64,000 nucleotides of DNA. Source: Senimuribacter intestinalis (lineage in GTDB: Bacteria; Bacillota; Clostridia; Peptostreptococcales; Anaerovoracaceae). The notes beneath the pieces were generated by a model, which did no database searches, was not told where the DNA came from, and saw nothing but the letters and a program-made list of their open reading frames with translations. Below, piece after piece: positions 26,643-36,044 of the stretch. The DNA lies in assembly GCA_943192975.1 (NCBI GenBank), contig CALPCJ010000011.1:1-64000 (forward strand). Direction: 5' to 3'. Numbering within the stretch: the stretch's first letter is position 1; each line of letters starts with the position of its first letter. A program made the translations under genes and the position numbers.

Positions 26643-26686
26643 TTCTTGATAAAAACCTGTGCGTAACCGCAGGTTTTTATCAAGAA
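26643..26686 (+). promoter_or_regulatory. Long leader hairpin before the aminopeptidase gene
   Basis: A 17-bp inverted repeat (TTCTTGATAAAAACCTG with its complement) spans the predicted transcription start and ends 8 nt before the ribosome site GGGAGG. It could act as an operator or as an RNA stability/attenuation element. Confidence 0.6.
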
Positions 26687-26709
26687 CACATTATGGGAGG
26701 CAATTTGTT

Positions 26710-27978
26710 ATGTATAGAAAAATATCTGAAGAATTGCTGGCATTTCTAAACGCCAGCCCCAGTTGTTTCCATGCTGTAAAGAACATGGCAGACACACTGG
26801 AATCCAAAGGCTTTACCAAGCTTTGCGAAGAGGAAAAATGGGCACTTGCCCCGGGTGGCAGCTATTTTGTCACACGAAATGACTCGTCTATCATCGCATT
26901 TACCATTCCGATAGGTGGCATCAACAGCTTTCGTATTATGGCAAGCCACAGCGACTCTCCTACTTTTAAGGTGAAAGAAAACCCTGAAATTACAATAGAA
27001 AACCACTATACCAGGCTCAATGTGGAGCGCTACGGCGGCATGATTTACAGTTCGTGGTTGGATCGCCCGCTTTCCGTTGCCGGTCGTATCATCATAAAGG
27101 ATGGCGATAAATTCATAACAAAACTGGTAAACATTGACCGTGACCTGCTGTTGATTCCAAATCTTGCCATTCACATGAACAGGGAGGTTAACAGCGGATA
27201 CAAGTACAATCCGCAAAAGGATCTGCTTCCACTCTATGCTGCTTCTCCAGCTGAGGGTTCTTTCATGGAGTTGATTGCAGAAGCTGCAGGTGTGCGGGCA
27301 GAAGATATTCTCGGTCACGATTTATTCCTTTATAACAGGCAGCAAGGCACCATCTGGGGCGCCAATAACGAATTCATTTCCAGCGCCAAACTGGATGATT
27401 TACAGTGTGCCTTTGCATCATTACAAGGATTTTTGCAAGGAAAAAAAGAAAAGCATGCTGCAATTCACTGCGTCTTCGATAATGAAGAAGTCGGCAGCGA
27501 AACCAAGCAAGGCGCGGCTTCTACCTTCCTGAAAGACACTCTAGCTCGCATTTGCGAAGGGCTCTCCATGAGCCATGAGGATTATCTGGTTGCTATCGCA
27601 AAGAGTTTTCTCGTCTCTGCCGACAATGCGCACGCAGTGCATCCAGCTCACGGAGACAAAGCTGATCCAACCAACCGTCCTTATATAAATAAAGGCATCG
27701 TCATCAAGTATAACGGTGACCAAAAGTACTGCACTGATGCTGTTTCCTCCGCCATGTTCAAGGATTTGTGCCAAGTCTGCGGCGTGCCTGTTCAGTCCTT
27801 CGCAAATCGCTCCGACATGGCTGGCGGCTCCACGCTGGGCAATATCTCCACCTCTCAGGTTGCACTGAACTCCGTTGACATCGGTCTGCCTCAGCTGGCA
27901 ATGCATTCCCCTTATGAAACCGGCGGTATCAAAGATACTGCAGACTTGGTTCAAGCGGCTGCTGCACTGTTTGCATAA
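26710..27978 (+). CDS. M18-family aminopeptidase
   Basis: This 422-aa dinuclear zinc aminopeptidase of the M18 family (aspartyl aminopeptidase type) has metal-binding and catalytic segments at ASHSDSPTFKVK, DNEEVGSETKQG, and NRSDMAGGSTLGNI with the C-terminal HSPYETGG. It removes N-terminal residues from peptides in the cytoplasm. The frame is open from 26659, but ATG 26710 has GGGAGG about 9 nt upstream and starts the family homology. It stands alone under a strong promoter followed by a long hairpin. Confidence 0.92.
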   Translation: MYRKISEELLAFLNASPSCFHAVKNMADTLESKGFTKLCEEEKWALAPGGSYFVTRNDSSIIAFTIPIGGINSFRIMASHSDSPTFKVKENPEITIENHYTRLNVERYGGMIYSSWLDRPLSVAGRIIIKDGDKFITKLVNIDRDLLLIPNLAIHMNREVNSGYKYNPQKDLLPLYAASPAEGSFMELIAEAAGVRAEDILGHDLFLYNRQQGTIWGANNEFISSAKLDDLQCAFASLQGFLQGKKEKHAAIHCVFDNEEVGSETKQGAASTFLKDTLARICEGLSMSHEDYLVAIAKSFLVSADNAHAVHPAHGDKADPTNRPYINKGIVIKYNGDQKYCTDAVSSAMFKDLCQVCGVPVQSFANRSDMAGGSTLGNISTSQVALNSVDIGLPQLAMHSPYETGGIKDTADLVQAAAALFA

Positions 27979-27990
27979 GATATAGCAAAG

Positions 27991-28050
27991 AAAAAGCTTT
28001 CGTTCTTTAACTGTTTAATCATGTCGGTTAAGGTAGCGAAAGCTTTTAAT
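27991..28050. terminator. Bidirectional terminator
   Basis: AAAAAGCTTTCG / CGAAAGCTTTT with an inner GTTAA/TTAAC pairing separates the convergent M18 and lysO-like genes. Confidence 0.7.
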
Positions 28051-28068
28051 TTTTTATGATGCAATAAA

Positions 28069-29043
28069 TCATGTCAGAAGCTGGGTGCCCATAGGAAGCC
28101 ACAGTGGTACCACAAAGGTCAGAATAGTTCCGCTGATGAGTGCCACCATGGAAAGTTCCGGACCCACATAGCGACTGACGGGCACTAGCATGGAATCCAT
28201 ACAACCAGCAGCACCTGAGGCTATGGGGCTACCTTTGCTGATTCTGATAAGAACCGGTAGCAGTGCCACAGTCAGTACATCCCGCAGAATGTTTACAATA
28301 AATCCATAAGTTCCGGCCTCAATGCCAAAAGTATCCGTCATCGCTGCACCCGTCAAACTGTAATATCCCATACCGCTTGCCGAAAGCACCGCCCAGTTTG
28401 TCGGCACGCTCAGCACCGCGCCTGCCAGCATTCCCCCGAACAGGCAACCCACAAAAATCCCTGTGGGCATCAATAGCACTCGAAATCCCAATCGACGAAT
28501 ATAGCTAAACACACTTTTGTTGGACGCAAGACTCACCCCAACGCCTGTATAAAGAAAAATCAGACAGCCAGTCAACATTGCATCTAACAGGTATTCCTGT
28601 ATATTCTGCATAAAAAATCTGCCAGCAATCATGCCTACTGCAATGCACGCAGGCATGATAACAATCAAAGGTGAAAAGCTACTTCTTCCTTTAGACTTCG
28701 ATTCGCTTCCAGAAGCAGTATCCGATGCTATAGAAGCCCCTTTTTCCATATGAAGCTGCAGACGAATTTTTTCAAGAGGCATGATTGTCTTTTCTAAAAG
28801 TACTGTGACCACCACACTGCAAGCCACTGCGCTTAGAGAAATGAGGAAGCAGTTGATCCCAATCCGATTCAAATTACCCATGACCTCCTCACTGGTTCCG
28901 ATGTTGATTCCAATTACAACCATCAGTAAAAATAAAGCCAGATTTGTCAGGTAATCTATGTACTGAAGAATTTTTTCGGGCAGCCCGCGCCAGTTAATCG
29001 CGGCACCTAAAGCAAGACAGATAAAGGGAATATAGACGTTCAT
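28069..29043 (-). CDS. LysO-family (DUF340) amino acid exporter
   Basis: This 324-aa membrane protein with about 8 spans has the LysO features: an N-terminal half (LALFLLMVVIGINIG), a charged linker near residues 120-140, and a C-terminal half with GMGYYSLTGAAMTDTFG and FIVNILRDVLTVALLPVL. LysO (YbjE) exports lysine and toxic analogues in E. coli. The frame is open to 29127, but ATG 29043 with GAGAGGT upstream matches the family N-terminus. Its upstream region contains a fragment of the FN3 gene 3' end (29130-29159), so the gene now borders the accessory region. Confidence 0.85.
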   Translation of the reverse strand: MNVYIPFICLALGAAINWRGLPEKILQYIDYLTNLALFLLMVVIGINIGTSEEVMGNLNRIGINCFLISLSAVACSVVVTVLLEKTIMPLEKIRLQLHMEKGASIASDTASGSESKSKGRSSFSPLIVIMPACIAVGMIAGRFFMQNIQEYLLDAMLTGCLIFLYTGVGVSLASNKSVFSYIRRLGFRVLLMPTGIFVGCLFGGMLAGAVLSVPTNWAVLSASGMGYYSLTGAAMTDTFGIEAGTYGFIVNILRDVLTVALLPVLIRISKGSPIASGAAGCMDSMLVPVSRYVGPELSMVALISGTILTFVVPLWLPMGTQLLT

Positions 29044-29080
29044 GCTACTGACCTCTCTTTCTTTTGTTTCTTTTCTAAAT

Positions 29081-29109
29081 ATTATACGTTTGTCCAGCGT
29101 AGAAGTCGA
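29081..29109 (-). promoter_or_regulatory. Promoter of the lysO-like gene
   Basis: TATAAT (29081-29086) with TCGACT 17 nt upstream on the minus strand. A GATTGC/GCAATC hairpin lies at 29108-29125. Confidence 0.5.
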
Positions 29110-29129
29110 TTGCTTTTTTGCAATCATAT

Positions 29130-29159
29130 AGAATTGCTAAATAATTTGTGATTCCCCTA
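29130..29159 (+). repeat. Fragment of FN3-gene 3' end (R4)
   Basis: About 28 of 30 bases match the stop region of paralog C and of fragments R1 and R2 (AGAATTGCTAAATAATT.GTGATTC.CCTA). It has the same orientation as paralog A, about 95 bp before the conserved leader of A. No coding sequence is left in front of it. Confidence 0.75.
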
Positions 29160-29252
29160 ATATTATGCGCTTAATCATAAACCGCTGTTCTCTATTTCAA
29201 ATTTCTTTGTTTACAAAGAAATCATATCATTCAAAACTCGCTTCATCACTTT

Positions 29253-29354
29253 TTCAAGTTCATTGTGAACTATCATTTCATTTATGAGTTTTGCGCAAAA
29301 AGGCGTATAACTATAATCTTAAAAAAGAACAAAAAAGAGGGAGGAATTCTTAAA
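29253..29354 (+). promoter_or_regulatory. Conserved promoter/leader of secreted protein A
   Basis: About 100 bp nearly identical to the regions before B (from 41290) and C (to about 48397). It holds a TTTTGCGCAAAA palindrome and TATAAT (29312-29317), then GGGAGG 11 nt before the ATG at 29355. The -35 is weak and overlaps the palindrome, which suggests control by a protein binding there. Confidence 0.7.
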
Positions 29355-32030
29355 ATGAAGAAATTTTTAACAGTGCTTCTTGCATTGTCAGTTGTCTTCA
29401 CTTATAGCTTCAGTGCTGTTGGCTCTGTTTTTGCAGCTGATGCTGTTGAAGGTTCAACACCTACTGGACTTTCTTACGAACAGAAATTGACAGAAGCAAC
29501 CAGACAGTTAGCGAACGATCTGGAAAATGCAAAGAGCGACACAGTAAAGAAACTGGCAAACGAATACACTGAAAACTTAGCAAAAGGAACAGTTACCATT
29601 CCTAAATCCGTTTACGAAACAATCGCAAATCAGGTTTATGGTGACTATGCAAAAGTATTAGAGATTACATCTTATCAGTTAAAGGTTGCTTATGGCGCTG
29701 CTGATGAAGCAGGGAAAACAGCACTTGATGCAAAAGACATTGCTACAATCAAAGCTGACCTTGCCGACACAGCAGTTCTTGAAGCAAACAGCAAAGACTA
29801 CAAGGATATGAAAGTCGGTGATGCTGATACTACTGCTGAATTTACAGCTTTAGTCACTTCCAACGGACAGACTGCTTATCTGCTGGACACTCTGAAACTT
29901 GTATTTCCAATCGAACAGGCAAGAGTATTAGCAGAGCTGGACAAAATTGATTTAACGCTGTATACAGATGATATCATGAATCCAACTGAAGCATTCCCAG
30001 TTTCTTATGCAAAAGCCGCAAAAGCGGAAAAAGATAAACTGGTTTCTTCCGCTAAGAAAATTACTTTAGATGTAGAAGATTTAACTGCAGATAAAGTAAA
30101 GGAAAAAATCGTTGCATTGCAGGATTTGATTTCTACTAAAAACATTGTGAAAGCTGACTCCTACACAGGTCTTGATGGTGTAGAAATCATCCTTACTTAC
30201 AAACTGGCTCGTTCAGAATTTAAGACAAAGGATGATTTAAAGAACGATAACGCTTCTTTAGAAGCTGCTAAATTAGCTGCAAAGGCACAGGCGCAGGCAA
30301 ATGCATCTGAATTCTACAAAGACGCATTAAACGCTTACAATGCAGGAACTGACACAAAAGCAGACTTCGATGCAAAAGTTGCTGAAAAAGACGCATATCT
30401 GGAAGTAGAACTGTTCAAAATTGACCTGGCTACTACTGCCCCGATTACAGTTACTGCATTAACAGCTGGTACTGCAAACCGTGATTTGGTAGCAAAATAC
30501 AATGCTTTAGAGCAGGCTGCCGCAGCTTACAAACTGCAGGTAGAAAAAGATGGTTCCTTAAAGTACATCGCTGCTAAAATTGACGAAAATCTTGCTGCTG
30601 CAAAAGCAAAGCTTTATGGTCGCACCGGCGAAACAGTAAAAGATACCGACTTAATCGTTGGCGCTGAAAACAAGACCGAAGATATCGCTTGGATTAAGGC
30701 AAAAGCAGTTGCTGCTGTAGAGGCAGAAAGAGACGCAAAACTTGCAGAAAAAACTTACTATGATAAAGAGACTGAAGAAATTAAAGCAAGATATGCGTTA
30801 AAGCTTGCTAAAATCAATGCTTGCACAAACGAAAAGCAGGTAAAAGAGGTGCTTGAAAACGAAGATGTTGATATCTCTGACGTAAAAGACGCTGCTGCAG
30901 TAAAATCAGCAATTAAAGCCTTAGCAGGATATGCAAAAGAACTTGAAAAAGTACAGGCTCACATGGATCAGGTGGTAAACGCCGATGTGAATAAATGGAG
31001 CGACGCTTATAGAGAATTCACAACTGATGATTTGGCTAACTTCTACGGTGAAAAAGGCGCAAGAACAACTGCTGAAATCCAGGCACTGTTAGCTGACGCA
31101 AAAGCAATGGCTGCCGCACTTCCTTCCGTAAAAGAAAAGAAGGATGCAAAAGCTGCTGCTGAAAAAGCTGTAAACGACATTCCTAACAGAATCGCACTGA
31201 CTGATAAAGCAGCTGTAGAAGCAGCAAATAAATTAGTCGAAACTGCAAAAGAGATGGGTCAGACTGTTTCCAATGAAAGTAGACTGACTGCAGCAATCAA
31301 TGCAGTAAAGGCTTTAGAAATCAAAGCACTCAATGATCAGATTGCTGCACTGCCTGCACTGAGCAAGGTTACTACAGCTGATAAAGCAGCTGTAAAAGCT
31401 GTTGCAGACGCACTGGATGCACTGTATGGTACAGACATGTACGGCGATTTATCCAAAGACACTGCAGTTAACGCAATCGCTGCAACTGTAGAAAACTATC
31501 TGAAAGCAGTAAGAGCAGCTGTAAAAGCTGATGTAGAAGCAAAAATTGCGGCACTTTCCGCAAACGCTGCAAGAACCGATATTGAAGCTGCAAGAGCTGC
31601 TTATGATGCATTTGTTGAAGAATACACCGATGCTTCTGAACCATATGATGCAAAAGCTCAGATTGTAAATGCTGACAAATTATTCTATGCTGAAGCACAG
31701 CTGAAGGCAAATGAAATCAAGGCTGTAGAATCCCTGAAGATTACAGCATCCTCTACCGCTAAAAAAGGTTCTATCACTGTAAAATGGACTGTAAAAGGCG
31801 ATGTTGCTGCTGCTGACGGATATGAAGTATTCAGATCCGTAAAGAAGAACAGCGGATTCACAAACAAAGCATTCTACACCACTGACAAAAACACTAAGAA
31901 ATCTTACAAGAATACCAAGTCCCTGAAAAAGGGAACCAGATACTACTACAAAGTAAGAGCTTACAAAGTTGTTGATGGCGTGAAATACTACTCTGACTGG
32001 TCCAACAAGGCTTACAGAGTCGCTAAATAA
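29355..32030 (+). CDS. Large secreted Ala/Lys-rich protein with C-terminal FN3-like domain (paralog A)
   Basis: This 891-aa predicted secreted protein has a signal peptide (MKKFLTVLLALSV... cleaved near the FAA at 26-28), then about 750 residues of mostly helical, Ala/Lys/Asp-rich sequence with motifs such as IEAARAAYDAF, and a last 100 residues forming a fibronectin-III-like domain (GSITVKWTVKGD ... GTRYYYKVRAYK ... SDWSNKAYRVAK). No LPXTG, S-layer-homology or other anchor is seen. Function is unknown; a surface layer or adhesin-like role is inferred. Signal peptide, promoter and FN3 domain are nearly the same as in paralogs B and C, while the middle is clearly different. The frame opens at 29265 but ATG 29355 has the ribosome site. 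Confidence 0.85.
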   Translation: MKKFLTVLLALSVVFTYSFSAVGSVFAADAVEGSTPTGLSYEQKLTEATRQLANDLENAKSDTVKKLANEYTENLAKGTVTIPKSVYETIANQVYGDYAKVLEITSYQLKVAYGAADEAGKTALDAKDIATIKADLADTAVLEANSKDYKDMKVGDADTTAEFTALVTSNGQTAYLLDTLKLVFPIEQARVLAELDKIDLTLYTDDIMNPTEAFPVSYAKAAKAEKDKLVSSAKKITLDVEDLTADKVKEKIVALQDLISTKNIVKADSYTGLDGVEIILTYKLARSEFKTKDDLKNDNASLEAAKLAAKAQAQANASEFYKDALNAYNAGTDTKADFDAKVAEKDAYLEVELFKIDLATTAPITVTALTAGTANRDLVAKYNALEQAAAAYKLQVEKDGSLKYIAAKIDENLAAAKAKLYGRTGETVKDTDLIVGAENKTEDIAWIKAKAVAAVEAERDAKLAEKTYYDKETEEIKARYALKLAKINACTNEKQVKEVLENEDVDISDVKDAAAVKSAIKALAGYAKELEKVQAHMDQVVNADVNKWSDAYREFTTDDLANFYGEKGARTTAEIQALLADAKAMAAALPSVKEKKDAKAAAEKAVNDIPNRIALTDKAAVEAANKLVETAKEMGQTVSNESRLTAAINAVKALEIKALNDQIAALPALSKVTTADKAAVKAVADALDALYGTDMYGDLSKDTAVNAIAATVENYLKAVRAAVKADVEAKIAALSANAARTDIEAARAAYDAFVEEYTDASEPYDAKAQIVNADKLFYAEAQLKANEIKAVESLKITASSTAKKGSITVKWTVKGDVAAADGYEVFRSVKKNSGFTNKAFYTTDKNTKKSYKNTKSLKKGTRYYYKVRAYKVVDGVKYYSDWSNKAYRVAK

Positions 32031-32062
32031 TTGGGATAATAACTCAAATACAGCTATCCTTT

Positions 32063-32099
32063 AAGCGAAGGTCGGAAAATCCGACCTTCGCTTTTTTTA
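32063..32099 (+). terminator. Strong terminator of paralog A
   Basis: AAGCGAAGGTCGG / CCGACCTTCGCTT stem followed by seven T residues. The AAGGTCGG core recurs in the terminators at 38.5, 40.2 and 45.6 kb. Confidence 0.9.
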
Positions 32100-32167
32100 A
32101 ACACCTGAAACAAACCGGTAATGTTTCTTAAAGTTTCTTAATCTTACCAATAACTTATATCTTTTTT

Positions 32168-32219
32168 GTACAAGCCATGATATAATGTATTTATCTATAG
32201 TAAGCCTAACAGCTTGTAC
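32168..32219 (+). promoter_or_regulatory. Promoter region of the Ig-repeat protein, with inverted repeat
   Basis: TATAAT at 32181-32186 lies between the inverted half-sites GTACAAGC (32168-32175) and GCTTGTAC (32212-32219). The arrangement looks like an operator pair around the transcription start. Confidence 0.45.
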
Positions 32220-32262
32220 TATACAAAGAAAAAAAGTACTGACACAGAAAGGAAGAGAGATT

Positions 32263-34515
32263 ATGAAAAAGATATTAGCAATCATGCTGTCTGTCATGAT
32301 GATACTCTGTATGATGCCGGGTATGGCGTTTGCTGACGATGCCAGCAAGACTGCGATCACAAGTATCGCTTTCGAAAATCCAAATGCAGCATATACCTAT
32401 ACCGGCAGTGAAATTCGCCCTGCCATCGTAGTAAAGGCAGGCAACACCACGGTTTCATCATTATATTATGATGTTGCATGGTCCAATAACACTGCTGTTG
32501 GAACCAATGCCTCAGCAACTGTAACTATGAGAACTGGTGCAGATGTCCCATACGAAATTAAGACTGGTTCTAACGTGAACAACGTACTAACTTTCGAGAT
32601 TAAACAGCAGAACATCAATAATGTTACATTGACTGTTCCACCGACAGTTGCTGTCGGAACTAACATTTCTGCTCTGCAGTTCACCTTGAAGAACGGCAGC
32701 GTTCCCCTTGTTAAAGGCACCGATTACGAAATCACTGCAGCTGCTGATGCCAAGGTAGTCAAAGGCGCACAGCAGGTTACCATTACAGGGAAAGGCAACT
32801 ATACAGGAACCAGAAGCATCAGAGTAAACGGCGGTACAGATCTCAGTACTGCAAATTATGCAATTCAGCCGATTGCTGACCAGCGCTATGACGGAACTGC
32901 AAAAGCTCCGGCTGTTGTTGTAAAAGACTCTAACAATAATATTTTGAGCAGCACAAACTACACAGTTACCTATAGCGATAATATCAACGTAGGCGGTAAT
33001 GCAACAGTAACTGTTACAGGCAAAGGCGATTATGCGGGCACCTTAACCAAGACTTTTAACATCCTGCCAAAGTCCATTTCCTATGTCACTGTTGCACCAA
33101 TTGATAATCAGGTAGTAAATGTCGTTCCAAAACCAGTCATCAAAGATGGTGCTAAAACACTGGTTGAAGGACAGGACTATACACTATCTTATGCTAACTA
33201 TGACCTGAAAGGTACTGCCACAGTCTATATTGACGGTATCAACAACTACGAAGGTCAGGTTACAAGAACTTACGCAGTAAAAGACAGCCTGACAGCTAAT
33301 GCTTTCTCACTGCTGCAGACTTCTTATGAGTATACAGGAAGCGTAATCAAACCTGAGGTATTAGTTACATCCTCTTCCAAATACCGTGAAGGTGTAGACT
33401 ATAAACTGGTTTATGATACCAGCTCCAAAGTTGAAGCAAACAAAAAAGTACAGGTTGTAGGTATCGGCAATTACGGCGGTGTTGCAGCTGAGTTCACTTA
33501 CAGCATTACACCAAAAGCACTTAACGATAAAGATGCAACCGTCACCTTACCGGCAAGTGCACAGTTCAACGGCGGCAAAGCAATTGAACCTTCTGTCAGC
33601 GTAGCTTGCGGCGGACGTACTTTGGTAAAAGGTACTGACTACACAGTTACTTACCTAAATAACACCAACATCGGTACAGCAACTGTATATATCTACGGTA
33701 TCGGCAACTACTCCGGCTCTGTTTATAAAACCTTCAAAATTTTAGGTCAGGATATTTCCGGTTTCACGGCAACCCTGTCCCAGACCACCTATCAGTACAC
33801 AGGAACCGAACACAAGCCTGCTGTTACCCTTTACAACGGCACGATTAAGCTGGTAAATGGAACCGATTACAAAGTAACCTACAAAAACAACAAAAACAGC
33901 GGTACTGCTACTGCAGTAATCGAAGGTATTGGCAACTATTCCGGTACTAAGAATGTAAACTTTACTATTAATGGTAAGACACAGGAACTGACTACTGACT
34001 ATACTTATTACACCAAATACCTGACCAGTGCGGATTTCAATCTGGGTGCTACTACTAACGGCGATGGCGTTATCACTTATGAAACCAGCGACCCAACCGT
34101 TGCAACAGTATCTGCAAACGGAACCGTTACAATCGAAGGTACAGGTAAAGCTGTTATTACAGTAAAAACTACCAATGATGTTAAATTCAATCCTGAAGTG
34201 AAGAGCGTATACGTTACCGTAAAACCTAAAAAGCCGACTTTCAAAATCACTACGCCGGCAAAAGGTCAGGCAAGAGTCACCATCACAAAGGTTGACGGTG
34301 CTACCAAGTATCAGGTAAAATACGGTCGCAGCGGAAGCTACAAAGATAAATACATCACTCATAAGGATAATGGATATAAGACAACTTACGTTACCCTGAA
34401 AAATTTGAAACCGGGTACTACCTACTACGTAAAAGTTCGTTCCTACAAGACTTTAGCCGACGGCACTAAAGTCTGGGGCAACTGGACAACAGTAAAGAAG
34501 GTTAAAGTAAAATAA
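32263..34515 (+). CDS. Secreted protein with MBG/YDG-like Ig repeats, a Big_2-like domain and FN3
   Basis: This 750-aa secreted protein has a signal peptide ending near MAFADD, then about six tandem domains of 75-85 residues of the bacterial Ig-like MBG/YDG type. Each has a YTG-or-YDGxxxxPAVxV start and a GxGNYxGTxxxxFxI end (for example YTGTEHKPAVTLYNG ... GIGNYSGTKNVNFTI). A bacterial Ig-like group 2 segment (YETSDPTVATVSANGTVTI) and a C-terminal FN3-like domain (TKYQVKYGRS ... TTYYVKVRSYK) follow. No wall anchor is visible. Such proteins are usually adhesins or matrix components. The start ATG 32263 has AAAGGA upstream. It follows paralog A but has its own promoter. Confidence 0.88.
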   Translation: MKKILAIMLSVMMILCMMPGMAFADDASKTAITSIAFENPNAAYTYTGSEIRPAIVVKAGNTTVSSLYYDVAWSNNTAVGTNASATVTMRTGADVPYEIKTGSNVNNVLTFEIKQQNINNVTLTVPPTVAVGTNISALQFTLKNGSVPLVKGTDYEITAAADAKVVKGAQQVTITGKGNYTGTRSIRVNGGTDLSTANYAIQPIADQRYDGTAKAPAVVVKDSNNNILSSTNYTVTYSDNINVGGNATVTVTGKGDYAGTLTKTFNILPKSISYVTVAPIDNQVVNVVPKPVIKDGAKTLVEGQDYTLSYANYDLKGTATVYIDGINNYEGQVTRTYAVKDSLTANAFSLLQTSYEYTGSVIKPEVLVTSSSKYREGVDYKLVYDTSSKVEANKKVQVVGIGNYGGVAAEFTYSITPKALNDKDATVTLPASAQFNGGKAIEPSVSVACGGRTLVKGTDYTVTYLNNTNIGTATVYIYGIGNYSGSVYKTFKILGQDISGFTATLSQTTYQYTGTEHKPAVTLYNGTIKLVNGTDYKVTYKNNKNSGTATAVIEGIGNYSGTKNVNFTINGKTQELTTDYTYYTKYLTSADFNLGATTNGDGVITYETSDPTVATVSANGTVTIEGTGKAVITVKTTNDVKFNPEVKSVYVTVKPKKPTFKITTPAKGQARVTITKVDGATKYQVKYGRSGSYKDKYITHKDNGYKTTYVTLKNLKPGTTYYVKVRSYKTLADGTKVWGNWTTVKKVKVK

Positions 34516-34526
34516 AACGCAATTAT

Positions 34527-34561
34527 AAAAGGCACCGCAACTTTAGGTTACGGTGCCTTTT
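34527..34561. terminator. Bidirectional terminator
   Basis: AAAAGGCACCG / CGGTGCCTTTT stem between the convergent Ig-repeat and HipA-like genes. Confidence 0.85.
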
Positions 34562-34573
34562 ACCTGCTATACA

Positions 34574-35698
34574 TTACTCAAAACTGCTGATAAACAGCTT
34601 CTCTCGTTTCAGTATGCGGTCAATTTGCGTGTCCATAAACTTCTGATATTTTTCCAGTCTCACCTTCGGCCAGTTGTACTTCTCGTGAGGAATAAACGCA
34701 AAGCCGGAAAGATTTTTCAGGTCACTTCGAATTTCGTCTGTCAGCATATCGTTAGCGTTGATATTGAATTCCCCCATAAGGCGCGGATAAATATCTATCA
34801 GACAATCCATATTCTGTCTCATAAAACGGTCATCATCCATATGAAACAGCATAGATCGGTTATGATCAAACACTGGAGCCATCCCTATAGGTTTTAGAGT
34901 GTCATTGTTCACCAGAAGTCCAAAATTCCCCAAATGGCGGTCAATATTGAGAATCAGTGCATCCAGTACCATCATTCGCCTGAAATGCTCACCATGGCCA
35001 CATTTTTCCATCACCGCCAGCGCCTCTTGGACAGAAACCGACTGGGGATTTTCCACATGATATGTCATCTGAGAAAATCCTACTTCCTCGCTGGTGAAAA
35101 TCCCGCACTTATTAGCAAGGTGTCCGTGGTGACTTACTAAATCATATTTAACAGAATCAGCGCAGAAAGCCTCTGCCAGCTGCGAAGCATAGTACTCGGC
35201 GAAAACCTCCTGCCCGTGAGTCTCGCTGCCCCGCTTCAGAAGAAAAAGCTGTTCATTCTCACGAATCCAGCATTTCGCATAGTTACCGTCTACGGAAAGT
35301 TCCGGTGTCGTTGTGCTGAGACTGCCGGAACCGCCTTCAAAAGCAATTCGTGCTATATTTTCGTCAAAATCATTTTGGTAAAGAGAAACCTGCTTCCATA
35401 CCAGAGGTTCTTCATCATTTCTTACCCAGAAGGTATCATTCAAAGATGCACCCCGGCTGACTTTAATAAAGCCGTCAATATCCTCTGCTCCCAGCTGTTT
35501 CAAAATGCCCCGGATATATTTGCGGTGCTTAGGAGCTTTACGCCGTTCAATAAACTGAATTATGCTGCCGTCATATGCAGCGGGAAGTCCGTCCGGCTCC
35601 AGAACTTTTACATTCTTCGCCTTGGTTGTACCATATTCAGTTTTAAAAGTAGAAAACGTCAGGATAGGACGCTCTTTATTCATAAGCGTGTAATTCAT
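34574..35698 (-). CDS. HipA-like protein kinase (solitary)
   Basis: This 374-aa protein carries the HipA-C kinase fold signs in the second half: MMVLDALILNIDRHLGNFGLLV (catalytic aspartate in DRH with the following Asn) and MAPVFDHNRSM (metal-binding Asp). HipA kinases phosphorylate targets such as glutamyl-tRNA synthetase and act as toxins when free of HipB. Here no HTH antitoxin gene lies next to it, and the N-terminal 130 residues differ from classical HipA, so it may be regulated in cis or act in another role. The ATG at 35698 has AGAAGGT about 5 nt upstream. Monocistronic, convergent with the Ig-repeat gene. Confidence 0.75.
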   Translation of the reverse strand: MNYTLMNKERPILTFSTFKTEYGTTKAKNVKVLEPDGLPAAYDGSIIQFIERRKAPKHRKYIRGILKQLGAEDIDGFIKVSRGASLNDTFWVRNDEEPLVWKQVSLYQNDFDENIARIAFEGGSGSLSTTTPELSVDGNYAKCWIRENEQLFLLKRGSETHGQEVFAEYYASQLAEAFCADSVKYDLVSHHGHLANKCGIFTSEEVGFSQMTYHVENPQSVSVQEALAVMEKCGHGEHFRRMMVLDALILNIDRHLGNFGLLVNNDTLKPIGMAPVFDHNRSMLFHMDDDRFMRQNMDCLIDIYPRLMGEFNINANDMLTDEIRSDLKNLSGFAFIPHEKYNWPKVRLEKYQKFMDTQIDRILKREKLFISSFE

Positions 35699-35759
35699 GG
35701 GGACCTTCTCTCGGTAATAAAGTTTATTTGAAATTGTATTTTTAGTATATCATATTTTT

Positions 35760-36000
35760 AATGATAATTCATCACTCATCTGCATTTTTCTTCATAATAC
35801 AGTGAACAAGATGCAGGCATTATACAGTTAGAAATGAGAAAAATGCTCTCTTTGAAACCGGTATAGACAATCCAGCAATGCTGCAGATATCCCTTTGCTG
35901 TATCCTCACACAAAGCAATTACAGATTAAACTTTTTACTGATTTTATAATTTCACGCTCCTTTTCCACAATAATTTCTTTTTCCCCGAAAGTTTTTCATA
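35760..36000. other. Intergenic stretch upstream of the KefB-type gene
   Basis: I see no gene or strong repeat here. A TATAAT at 36001-36006, 39 nt before the KefB-type start, probably belongs to that gene's promoter. Confidence 0.5.
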
Positions 36001-36044
36001 TATAATAATAGTATACAAATTTTATACAAAAGGAGGTTTGATCC

